Shown piece by piece: positions 16,469 to 24,757 of a stretch of DNA of 64,000 bases. The notes below the pieces were generated by a model. The model had not been told where the DNA came from, did no database searches, and saw only the letters and a program-made list of their open reading frames with translations. The stretch's first letter is position 1; every line of letters begins with the position of its first letter. The DNA is from Xanthobacter sp. YC-JY1. GTDB taxonomy: Bacteria; Pseudomonadota; Alphaproteobacteria; Rhizobiales; Xanthobacteraceae. The stretch lies in NCBI RefSeq assembly GCF_021730305.1, contig NZ_CP032674.1, positions 2,713,001-2,777,000 on the forward strand. Reading direction: 5' to 3'. The position numbers and the translations under genes were made by a program.

Positions 16469-19400
16469 ATGAAGAACCCGAAGAAGATCCAGGACCCGAC
16501 CGAGGCGGCTCTGTCGGCCATCCAGGAGGCTCTGACGCTCGAGCTCGACAATGCCGAGGCCAATGCGGCTGCGGCCAAGGGGGGCGAGGCGCCCCTGCCT
16601 CCCGATCGTGGAACCCCGCTGGATCGACCGCCCGCACCCGAGCGTGTTCTCTCCGGTCCCGGACCGCAGCGTGAAGGCCGTCCCATCAATCGCCGGCCGC
16701 GTCCGCCCGAGGGCGGCGAGGTTCGCGTGGACGGCGGCCGCCGCGAGGGCGCGCCCCGCCCGCCGCGCAGCGACGCCGAGCGCCGCGCCGCCAACGACGA
16801 CCGTCAGCCCATCGGCCAGCTCCTCGGCCAGTTGCAGAAGAAGCCGCCGGTCACGCCCTTCTACTGGGCGACGGGCGTCTCGCTCGCGTGGATCGTCATC
16901 GGCATCATCTTCGCTTACACCGTCCATCACGGCCTGATGGCCAGCTCCAACGGGCTCCAGTCGCTGGGCGACTCCCCGGCCCTGCTCGGCATCTTCGCCG
17001 GCATCCTCATTCCCCCGCTCGCCTTCTTCGGCATGGCCAGCATCGTGCGCCGGTCAATGGAATTGCAGGGCATCGCCCGCTCCATGACCGAGGTCGCCCT
17101 GCGCCTCGCCCAGCCGGAATCCATCGCCACCGAAAGCGTGGTCACCGTCGGCCAGGCGGTGCGCCGCGAGGTCGCCGCCATGGGCGACGGCATGGACCGC
17201 GCCGTCGCCCGTGCCGGGGAGCTGGAATCCATGGTGCGCGCCGAGGTCGCCACCCTGGAGCGCGCCTATGAGGAGAACGAGACGCGCATCCGCACGCTGA
17301 TCGACGACCTGCAGGCCGAGCGCCACAACATCCAGATCGAGACCGAGCGCCTGCGCGAGGGCATCATCGCCGCCGAGACGGTGCTCTCCAGCGAGGTGAA
17401 GGACGTCGCCTCGCGCATCCACACCACCATGATGGAAGCGAGCGAGCAGGTCACCGAGATCCTTGGCCAGAAGGGCGAGCACATCACCGCCGCCCTCGCC
17501 CGCGTCGGCGACAGCATGATCGACAGCCTCACCGCCAAGGGCGGCGAGCTGATCGACCGCCTCCAGCTCACCGGCTCCGACATCCGGCAGGATCTCTCCG
17601 AATCCGGCGACCTGCTGGTGGAGACCCTGCGTTCGCGCACCGACGACCTCGCCTCCAACCTGCTCGCCACCACCACCGACGTGTCTCAACTGGTCGAGCG
17701 CTGGGGCGACGAGGTGAACAGCAACATCGACCGCCTCAAGCAGGGCATCGCCGACACGCTTGCCGAAAACGTGGGCCGCTTCGCCGACGACATCGACGTG
17801 CGCGTGGCCGAGGTGAACTCCGCCTTCCGGGCCACCAGCGAGAGCGCGGTGGTCGAGTTCTCCACCCGCGGCGGCGAGTTGGTCCGGAAACTGGAAGAAA
17901 CCGGCGAGCGTGTCGCCGAGACCTTGGCCGTGCGCGGCACCGACCTCGCCGACCGCATCGAGGCCACCGGCAACCGCATCTACGAGGCCGTCGCCGTGCG
18001 CGGCGAGGATCTGCAGCAGCGCCTGTCCGAGACCGGTGATCGCATCACCTCCTCGCTCGACCGCTCCAGCAACCAGGTCGTCACGGCGCTCGTGGACAAG
18101 AGCCACGAGGTCGCCGCCTCCCTCAATGGCGCCGGCGAGGACATGACCGAGCGCCTGTCGCGCGTCGCCACCGAGGTCACGCAGGCCATCGGCGCCCGCG
18201 GCTCCAAGGTCACGGAAGCCTTCCGCGAGACCGCCGACATCCTGGTCGCCACAATCGGAACCAAGAGCGACGCCATCAAGGAGATGCTCACCGCCCGCCT
18301 CAAGGCGATGGAGGAGACCATCACCGTGCGCGGCGCCGAGCTGGCCGACCGCATGCAGCATGATGCGGCCCACCTCGCCCGCGCCATGCAGGACGGCGTG
18401 AAGAACTTCGACACCACGGTGAAGGTGCACGCCCCTGAACTGGTGGACCAGATCACCCACCGGGTGGCGCTTGTGAACGAGAACCTGCGTCTCGCCACCT
18501 CCACGCTGGACGAGCGCCTCTCCGCCACCACCGACACGGTGGCGACCATCATGGATCAGCGCTTCTCGCGCATCGAGCAGACGCTGGACCAGCGCGCCCA
18601 GAGCCTCACAGAGACGCTGGCAACCCGCACCGTCAACTTCGCCCGCACCATCGCCGAGGGCACGAAGAACGCCACCGAGTCCCTCGACAAGTCGGTGGAG
18701 ACGCTGGAGAACTTCTTCGCCACGCGCTCCAAGGCGCTGGGCGAGGTGCTGACGGACCGTGCCGACGCGGTGAACCGCAACATCGGCGTCCGGGCGCAGG
18801 AGATCGCCTCCGTGCTCGACGGTCGCGTCCACCGCATCGAGGAACTGGTGCTTGGCCGCCTCGACGGCGTCGCCACCTCGCTGGAAGTGCGCGGCACCGC
18901 GATCGCCGATGCCTTGGTCGGCCGCATCGAGACCGTCTCCGGCGCCCTGCGCGCCGAGGCGAGCGAGGTTGAGCGTTCGCTCACCACGCTGTCGGGCAAT
19001 GTCAGCCGCACCCTCACCGAGCATTCGGAGAAGGTGGCCGACAATCTCGGCACCCGCCTCAACGAGATCGCCCATCTCATCGACGACAAGAACGGCACCT
19101 TCCTCTCCGCGCTGGAGCGCACCAGCCAGCGCGCGGTCACGGAGATCACCGCGACCAACACCGCGCTGCGCACCGACGTGGGCGTCATCATCGAGCGTCT
19201 CGACGACGCCAATGCCACCTTCCAGGGTGCGCTCACCCAGGCGGTGTCGAACCTCGATGCCTTCGCCGGCACCTTCGCCCGCCAGGTGGAGAGCTTCGGT
19301 GGCGCCGTCTCCGGCATCACCCTCAGCGCCGACGCCACGGCCGAGCGTTTCCAGTCGCAGATCGGCTCGCTCAAGGAAGTCTCCGCCACTGCGCTGGCGC

Positions 19401-20797
19401 AGATGTCCTCCCTGTCCGAGCGGCTCGACCAGAACCGCCGGCTCATGGACGAGGCGGCCCAGACGCTCGCCTCGACCCACGACCAGGTGGACAGCACGCT
19501 GGCCTCGCGCCGCGAAGCCATGGAGCAGCTCGCCCGCTCCCTCGCCCAGCGCGTCGGAGACGTGGAGAGCCGCCTCGTTGCCTTCCACACCATGCTTGAC
19601 GAGACCTACGAGGCCTCGCAGCAGCGCGCCGTCGAGATCGCCGGCGTCATCGCGTCGGCCACGTCCGGGTCCACCGAAGCCGTGGCGCAGCAGCTTGCGC
19701 TGGTGCGCACTGCGGCCGACGCCGAGCGCGAACGCTCCGCGGCGGCCCTGCGGGAGACCTACGAGGTGGCCCTTGCCGACGTGCACACGCTCTTCGGCGA
19801 GACGGGCAACCGCTTCACCGCCGTCGCCACCGATCTCAAGCGCGTGGCCGAGGATGTCCAGCAGGCCATCACCCTCGCCCGCGAGGAGATGAAGCGCGGC
19901 ATTCTCGAGCTGCCCGCCGAGACCGAGGCGAGCGCCGCCACCATGCGCCGCGCGGTGGCCGAGCAGATCAAGGCCCTCGCCGAGCTCAACGAGATCGTCG
20001 CCCGGCAGGGTCAGGCCCTCGATGTGGTGGAGGCTTCCGCCCGTGCCGCGCAGCAGGAGACCACCCGCGCCGCCCGCGAGGCGTCGCGGGAGACCACCGC
20101 CCTGCGCAGCCGTCCCGAGCGCGAGCCCCGCGCCGAGAGCCCCCGTGCGGAACTCCAGCGCTCCGAGCCGACCCGTGCCGAAGCAAGCCGCCAGGACCTG
20201 ACCCGCAGCGAGACCGGCCGTTCCGAGCCGGCCCGCACCGAAGGCGCGAGCCTGCTCCAAGCTGAGCTGCGCCGCGCCCCGGCCAACCGCCGCGCCGAGC
20301 CGGCCGAGCGTCCCGCCTCGCGGCCGGCCGCCCGCGCCGAGAGCAACGGCGAGGAACGCGACAGCTGGCTGACTGAGCTTCTCGCCCGCGCCTCCGGCGA
20401 TCTGGACGAGGACGCGCCGCGCTCCACCCGCGCGGCGGCCCCTGCCCCCGCCGCGGCTCCGGAGAGCCTCGACGATCTGTCCACCGACATCGCCCGCATG
20501 GTGGACCATCAGGCGGCGGTGGAGATGTGGGATCGCCACAACAACGGCGAGAGCCACGTGTTCTCCCGCCGGCTCTACACCATGCAGGGCCAGCAGACCT
20601 TCGACGCCCTGAAGCGCCGCTACCGCGCCGACGCCGGCTTCCGCGAGACCGTGGATCGCTACGTCGCCGAATTCGAGCGGCTCATCGATCAGGTTTCGGG
20701 TGATGACCGCGGCAGCACGCTGGCGCGCACCTACCTGACCTCGGACACGGGCAAGGTCTACACCATGCTCGCCCACGCTTCCGGCCGCCTCGACTGA
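16469..20797 (+). CDS. Giant coiled-coil membrane protein, growth-pole-ring (GPR)/TipN-like
   Basis: This 1442-residue protein has a disordered Pro/Arg-rich N-terminus (1-125) and two membrane helices (about 131-153, FYWATGVSLAWIVIGIIFAY; and 172-193, LLGIFAGILIPPLAFFGMAS). About 1000 residues of apolipoprotein-like amphipathic repeats follow, many built on VRGxxLxxRLxxTGDRI, then an Arg/Ser/Glu-rich linker (about 1200-1330). The conserved C-terminal domain contains MWDRHNNGESHVFSRRLYT. This matches the architecture of Agrobacterium GPR, which forms a ring at the growing pole, though GPR is about 2100 residues. A role in polar growth is inference from family. Confidence 0.8.
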   Translation: MKNPKKIQDPTEAALSAIQEALTLELDNAEANAAAAKGGEAPLPPDRGTPLDRPPAPERVLSGPGPQREGRPINRRPRPPEGGEVRVDGGRREGAPRPPRSDAERRAANDDRQPIGQLLGQLQKKPPVTPFYWATGVSLAWIVIGIIFAYTVHHGLMASSNGLQSLGDSPALLGIFAGILIPPLAFFGMASIVRRSMELQGIARSMTEVALRLAQPESIATESVVTVGQAVRREVAAMGDGMDRAVARAGELESMVRAEVATLERAYEENETRIRTLIDDLQAERHNIQIETERLREGIIAAETVLSSEVKDVASRIHTTMMEASEQVTEILGQKGEHITAALARVGDSMIDSLTAKGGELIDRLQLTGSDIRQDLSESGDLLVETLRSRTDDLASNLLATTTDVSQLVERWGDEVNSNIDRLKQGIADTLAENVGRFADDIDVRVAEVNSAFRATSESAVVEFSTRGGELVRKLEETGERVAETLAVRGTDLADRIEATGNRIYEAVAVRGEDLQQRLSETGDRITSSLDRSSNQVVTALVDKSHEVAASLNGAGEDMTERLSRVATEVTQAIGARGSKVTEAFRETADILVATIGTKSDAIKEMLTARLKAMEETITVRGAELADRMQHDAAHLARAMQDGVKNFDTTVKVHAPELVDQITHRVALVNENLRLATSTLDERLSATTDTVATIMDQRFSRIEQTLDQRAQSLTETLATRTVNFARTIAEGTKNATESLDKSVETLENFFATRSKALGEVLTDRADAVNRNIGVRAQEIASVLDGRVHRIEELVLGRLDGVATSLEVRGTAIADALVGRIETVSGALRAEASEVERSLTTLSGNVSRTLTEHSEKVADNLGTRLNEIAHLIDDKNGTFLSALERTSQRAVTEITATNTALRTDVGVIIERLDDANATFQGALTQAVSNLDAFAGTFARQVESFGGAVSGITLSADATAERFQSQIGSLKEVSATALAQMSSLSERLDQNRRLMDEAAQTLASTHDQVDSTLASRREAMEQLARSLAQRVGDVESRLVAFHTMLDETYEASQQRAVEIAGVIASATSGSTEAVAQQLALVRTAADAERERSAAALRETYEVALADVHTLFGETGNRFTAVATDLKRVAEDVQQAITLAREEMKRGILELPAETEASAATMRRAVAEQIKALAELNEIVARQGQALDVVEASARAAQQETTRAAREASRETTALRSRPEREPRAESPRAELQRSEPTRAEASRQDLTRSETGRSEPARTEGASLLQAELRRAPANRRAEPAERPASRPAARAESNGEERDSWLTELLARASGDLDEDAPRSTRAAAPAPAAAPESLDDLSTDIARMVDHQAAVEMWDRHNNGESHVFSRRLYTMQGQQTFDALKRRYRADAGFRETVDRYVAEFERLIDQVSGDDRGSTLARTYLTSDTGKVYTMLAHASGRLD

Positions 20798-20842
20798 GGC
20801 AGGACGGGACCGGTCTCGCCGACAAGGCGGACGCAAACGAAG

Positions 20843-20877
20843 ACCGCGCCGGGCTCGAGACGCCTGGCGCGGTTTTT
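20843..20877 (+). terminator. Rho-independent terminator after the GPR-like gene
   Basis: ACCGCGCC at 20843-20850 pairs perfectly with GGCGCGGT at 20866-20873, followed by TTTT. It lies 45 bp after the stop of the coiled-coil gene and before the P1 peptidase, so the two are separate transcription units. Confidence 0.88.
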
Positions 20878-20932
20878 CCATTTCCGGGGTGGTTTGCAGC
20901 GGCCGGAGGCAAGCCGGCAAGGGAAGGGCGAG

Positions 20933-21925
20933 ATGCGCAATCTCATCACCGACGTCCCCGGCCTGCTGGTCGGCAACGCCACCGAGCCGCACATCGGCAC
21001 GGGCGCCACCGTCATCCTCGCGGAAGAGCCGGCGGTGGCCGCCGTCGATGTGCGCGGCGGAGGGCCGGGCACGCGGGAGACCGACCTGCTCGACCCGGCG
21101 GCAACGGTGGAGCGCGTCGATGCCATCACCCTCTCCGGCGGCTCGGCATTCGGCCTCGATGCGGCGTCCGGCGTCATGGCGGGACTTGCCGCGCGCGGGC
21201 GGGGCTTTGCCGTGGGCACCGCGCGCGTGCCCATCGTGCCCGGCGCCATCCTGTTCGACCTGCTCAATGGTGGCGACAAGGGCTGGGAGGGCCATCCGCC
21301 CTACCTGCAGCTCGGCCGCGATGCCCTGGACGCCGCAGACGTGGACTTCCACCTCGGCTCGGTGGGCGCCGGCACGGGCTGCACGACGGCGACCGTGAAG
21401 GGCGGGCTCGGTTCGGCCTCGGCCATGACGGCGACCGGCCACATGGTCGGCGCCATCGTCGCGGTCAACGCTGCCGGAAGTCCCCTATTCGGGGACGGCC
21501 CGCATTTCCGCGCCGGCCACTATGAGCGGGGCGGCGAGTTCGGCGGGCTCGGTGTGCCGTCGCACGTTCCGGATGAGGCCAGCGATCCCCGGCTCAAGGG
21601 CGGCGTCTCGCGCTTCGCCACCACCATCGCCGTCGTTGCGACGGATGCGATCTTGACCACGGTGCAGGCGCGCCGGCTCGCCATCATGGCGCAGAACGGG
21701 CTCGCGCTCTCGCTGTTTCCCGTCCACACGCCGCTCGATGGCGACGTGGTATTTGCCATGTCCACCGGCCGCAGGGCGCTGGAGGCGCCGCTGCCGGACC
21801 TCGCGCGGCTCGGCGCCCTCGCCTCCATTGTACTGGCGCGCGCGGTTGCACGCGGTGTGTACGAAGCCCGGCGCCTGCCCTTCCCGGACTGCCAGAAGAG
21901 CTGGCACGACCATTTCGGGCGCTGA
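20933..21925 (+). CDS. P1-family peptidase (DmpA/BapA-like aminopeptidase)
   Basis: This 330-residue protein belongs to the P1 (DmpA) family of self-processing N-terminal-nucleophile hydrolases. It shows the N-terminal ITDVPGLLVGNAT, LSGGSAFGLDAASGVM, the GSVGAGTGCTTATVKGG loop and the LFGDGPHFRAG-type segment. DmpA-type enzymes cleave N-terminal D- or beta-amino acids. I chose ATG 20933, preceded by GGGAAGGG, over an upstream start inside the terminator region. It stands alone; the substrate is unknown. Confidence 0.88.
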   Translation: MRNLITDVPGLLVGNATEPHIGTGATVILAEEPAVAAVDVRGGGPGTRETDLLDPAATVERVDAITLSGGSAFGLDAASGVMAGLAARGRGFAVGTARVPIVPGAILFDLLNGGDKGWEGHPPYLQLGRDALDAADVDFHLGSVGAGTGCTTATVKGGLGSASAMTATGHMVGAIVAVNAAGSPLFGDGPHFRAGHYERGGEFGGLGVPSHVPDEASDPRLKGGVSRFATTIAVVATDAILTTVQARRLAIMAQNGLALSLFPVHTPLDGDVVFAMSTGRRALEAPLPDLARLGALASIVLARAVARGVYEARRLPFPDCQKSWHDHFGR

Positions 21926-22005
21926 CGGTCGCGTAACGTCAGGGCGGCGTTAGCGGATGCATGGCGTGCGGGATCGGCTATAAGCCCGGTGATCCGAGGA
22001 TCTCC

Positions 22006-22536
22006 ATGACCGCTCCGTCCACACCCCAAGTCCCACCCCGCTCGCCCTCGCATGTCCCCGGCAGGCCCGAAGGCCCCGTGCGCCTCGGCGGGGCTCTGGC
22101 CTTCCTGTTCTGGTGCGCCTGCGGCATCGCCGCCCTGCCTCTTGCCGGGCTGTTCACGCTGATCTCGGCGCTGGGCGTCACCGGCGCGCGCTCGGCCTTG
22201 TTCGACTCCTTCGCGGGCGCCGGCGTGCCGCAGCAAGTTCTGCGGCTGGGGCTGATGCCGCAGGTGGTGTTGTTCGGCTGGGCGGTGACCATGGTGGTGC
22301 TCACCGTGGCGCGCGCGCGCATCGCGCTGCTCGTGCTGCCCTGGCTGCTGGTGCTCTGGCTGGCCACCACCGGCTACAGCCAGTTCGCCATCCGCGATGC
22401 CATCGCGCCCGACGGCGCCGATCTCGGGGCGTTCGCGGCGCTCATGCCTGGTCTTCTCGCGCAGGCGGCGGGTGTCGCCGCCTTCTTCGGCTATTTCCGG
22501 GAAGGCGTACGACCGCAGAGCTTCTACCGCCGCTGA
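22006..22536 (+). CDS. Small multi-pass membrane protein, unknown function
   Basis: This 176-residue protein has a Pro-rich N-terminus and about four membrane helices: ALAFLFWCACGIAALPLAGL, VVLFGWAVTMVVLTV, IALLVLPWLLVLWLATT and a C-terminal helix before FFGYFREGVRPQSFYRR. The four-helix layout with that conserved-looking tail resembles DUF2569-type proteins, but I cannot assign it firmly. The ATG at 22006 follows AGGATC. The 3' end overlaps the convergent flavoprotein gene by 13 bp. Confidence 0.65.
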   Translation: MTAPSTPQVPPRSPSHVPGRPEGPVRLGGALAFLFWCACGIAALPLAGLFTLISALGVTGARSALFDSFAGAGVPQQVLRLGLMPQVVLFGWAVTMVVLTVARARIALLVLPWLLVLWLATTGYSQFAIRDAIAPDGADLGAFAALMPGLLAQAAGVAAFFGYFREGVRPQSFYRR

Positions 22537-24044
22537 GGCGGCGCCTCGTCTTCCAGCTCGCCGTGCGGCTCGACCGGCGGCCGCCTGCGCCGACGACCAC
22601 CTTCGGATGCGGCGCGCGTGGCAAGGCCCGACGCCCAGCCCGATGCGGCATGGAGCGCGGCCCGTGCCGCGTGGCGGGAGGCCGACGCCGCTGAGGCGAC
22701 GCTCCGCCGTGCCAGGGCGCTGGCCGTCGCCGGTGCCGGAAGGGGCGCGGGAACGTCCGGCTCCTGCGCCGGCGCGAGGGCTGGTGTGCCTTTCTCCATA
22801 TGCAGGCGCGCGGCGAGGCGCACGTGCCAGAAGGCGGCAAAGCGCGCCACCCGTCCGGTCCATCCCGATAGGCCAGCCGTGGCGAAGGGCTGAAGCAGGG
22901 CGATCCTATCGTCCCGCTCGGCGATCGCGCCCACGATCATGCGGGCCGCGAGGAAATCGAGCCCCAGCGATCCGGCCCCGGGCGCCAGCGCGTACCAGAC
23001 GCCGCGCTCGCCCTCATACAGCATCGGCATGCCGCCGGGATCCGGCAGGCTCCGAGCCCGCGCGCCTTCCACCAGCCCGCCACCGACGGGATAGACCTCG
23101 GCCGCGTGTCGGCGCAGCACGCGCGCCGCGCCGACGCGCGTCATCACCGGCAGGGCCGACTGGGCGGCAACCGCCAGCCGGTCGCCGTCGAAATGATATG
23201 CGAGGCCGGTGAGGCCGAACTCCTCGACGAGGCCGGCATACGGCGCGTTGCTGCCCGGCAGCCGGAAGCCACCCGAAACCCACGGCGCCCGTGGCAACCG
23301 GGCGACGCCCGAGCCGAGACGGGCAAACGCCGCCGGTCCGCACACCGCGACCTGAAAGGCGCGCACCCGCTGGTTCGCCATATCGAGATACTTGCGGACG
23401 CCCTTTAGATCGACCGAGAGCGCGCTCTCCACATTCACGAAACGCACCCCGGCCGCCCGGGCCGCATCTTCCAAGGCCGCGATGAGGGAGGCCGTGCGCA
23501 CGCGTTCGGCCGGCACGACTCCGAGGCCGGCGGCAAACGTCTGGGTGCCAAGGAGGGCCGCCAGATCCTCCGCGCCGACAAAGACGGTGGTGTCCGGCGC
23601 GAGTTCCTGGCGCAGCTCATGCTCGCGATAGAGGTCTTCGGCCGCATGGGCGCGCGCCACGGTGAGCCGCCCGCGCGGGCCGATCTCGATGCCCAAGCGC
23701 TCTATGAGGCCCAGCCCCGCCTCCGCGGCCTGGGCGGACAGGATGAGCAGCTCCTGCGCATCGTCGCGGCCGACCCGGCTGGAGAGTTCAAGGGTCGAGA
23801 GCGGGAAGCCGGGGGCGATGACGCTGTCGAGCGGCCAGGAGGGGACCGCGACCGAAGGGCCGGCCATGGCCAGCAGCACCACGTCGCGGCCCCGCCGGGC
23901 AAGATCGCCCGCCAGAACGAGGCCGGCGACATCGCCACCGACCACGCAGACGTCGCAGTCGATGATCCGCTTGGGGCCCGCGGCGGAGCGCTCGGGCACC
24001 ATCGCATCGTGCGCGGGGGGCCGGGGCGCAGACGTCTGGCTCAT
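22524..24044 (-). CDS. Divergent FAD-dependent oxidoreductase-like protein
   Basis: This 506-residue protein has an N-terminal Rossmann segment CDVCVVGGDVAGLVLAGDLA that follows the DAO/halogenase FAD-binding pattern but with Asp in place of the third glycine. The middle has AVCGPAAFARLGSG and FRLPGSNAPYAGL. The GxxGLxFLAAR-like block GSLGLDFLAARMIVGA resembles the C-terminal FAD contact of such enzymes. The last ~80 residues are Ala/Pro/Arg-rich and probably disordered. ATG 24044 is preferred to a TTG at 24056. It may be an active flavoenzyme or a non-catalytic relative. Confidence 0.6.
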   Translation of the reverse strand: MSQTSAPRPPAHDAMVPERSAAGPKRIIDCDVCVVGGDVAGLVLAGDLARRGRDVVLLAMAGPSVAVPSWPLDSVIAPGFPLSTLELSSRVGRDDAQELLILSAQAAEAGLGLIERLGIEIGPRGRLTVARAHAAEDLYREHELRQELAPDTTVFVGAEDLAALLGTQTFAAGLGVVPAERVRTASLIAALEDAARAAGVRFVNVESALSVDLKGVRKYLDMANQRVRAFQVAVCGPAAFARLGSGVARLPRAPWVSGGFRLPGSNAPYAGLVEEFGLTGLAYHFDGDRLAVAAQSALPVMTRVGAARVLRRHAAEVYPVGGGLVEGARARSLPDPGGMPMLYEGERGVWYALAPGAGSLGLDFLAARMIVGAIAERDDRIALLQPFATAGLSGWTGRVARFAAFWHVRLAARLHMEKGTPALAPAQEPDVPAPLPAPATASALARRSVASAASASRHAARAALHAASGWASGLATRAASEGGRRRRRPPVEPHGELEDEAPPQRR

Positions 24045-24233
24045 GAATTGGTCCAATAAGAGATGGGCAATGCTGACGCCGCCAGCTTGAGAAAGCGTTT
24101 ATTTGCGGCGCTCTAATGGCGTTTGGCCGGCGAATGCGCCGGGGGGCGTGACGCTGCGGCGCGGCAGCGGACATTGCGCTGCACAGGCCGCGTGCGTCAT
24201 AAGGAGCCGCATTTCGTTGATCGGTTAGTAACC

Positions 24234-24755
24234 ATGCGCCGTCTCATACTGCTGCGCCATGCGAAGTCGGACTGGCCGAACGGCATCGCCGATCCGGAAC
24301 GGCCCCTTGCAGCCCGTGGCCGCAACGCGGCGCCCCGCATCGGTGCCTATATCGCGCAGGAACACCTGCTGGCCGATCGCATCCTGGTGTCGCCCGCCCG
24401 TCGAACGCGCGAGACATGGGATCTCGTGGCGGCCCGCCTGCCGCCGCCGAAAGTGGTGGCGAGCGAGCCCCGCGTCTATGACGCATCCGCTGCCCGCCTC
24501 ATGACCGTGCTGCGGGAACAGCCCAAGGACGCCCACAGCGTGATGCTGGTGGGCCACAATCCCGGCCTCGAAGACCTCGCCGAGCTGCTTGTGGCTTCGG
24601 GTCCGGCGCCCCATCTTGCCAGCATGGCAGAGAAATTCCCGACCGGCGGCCTCGCCGTCATCGATCTTCCCGTGGACGAGTGGAGCGCCACCGCGCCCGG
24701 CATCGGCCGCCTCGACCGTTTCGTCACCCCGCGCGACCTTGGCGGAAACGACTGA
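24234..24755 (+). CDS. sixA: SixA-type histidine phosphatase
   Basis: This 173-residue histidine phosphatase begins directly with the RHG motif LILLRHAKSDW. The second catalytic His is in LVGHNPGLEDLAELL. SixA in E. coli dephosphorylates phosphohistidine domains of the ArcB and nitrogen-PTS systems. The ATG at 24234 is chosen because the fold begins immediately there. The ycjX gene starts 2 bp after its stop, so they are co-transcribed. Confidence 0.9.
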   Translation: MRRLILLRHAKSDWPNGIADPERPLAARGRNAAPRIGAYIAQEHLLADRILVSPARRTRETWDLVAARLPPPKVVASEPRVYDASAARLMTVLREQPKDAHSVMLVGHNPGLEDLAELLVASGPAPHLASMAEKFPTGGLAVIDLPVDEWSATAPGIGRLDRFVTPRDLGGND

Positions 24756-24757
24756 CG

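Noticed and set aside
17054-21442. Very long open frame on the minus strand opposite the GPR-like gene
   Set aside because: It is His/Gly/Asp-rich with no recognisable domain, and mirrors codon bias of the plus-strand gene. The plus-strand protein has membrane helices, repeats and a terminator.
22361-23212. Pro/Arg-rich plus-strand frame over the end of the flavoprotein gene
   Set aside because: Extreme Arg/Pro/Ala composition and no start signal; it overlaps two better supported genes.
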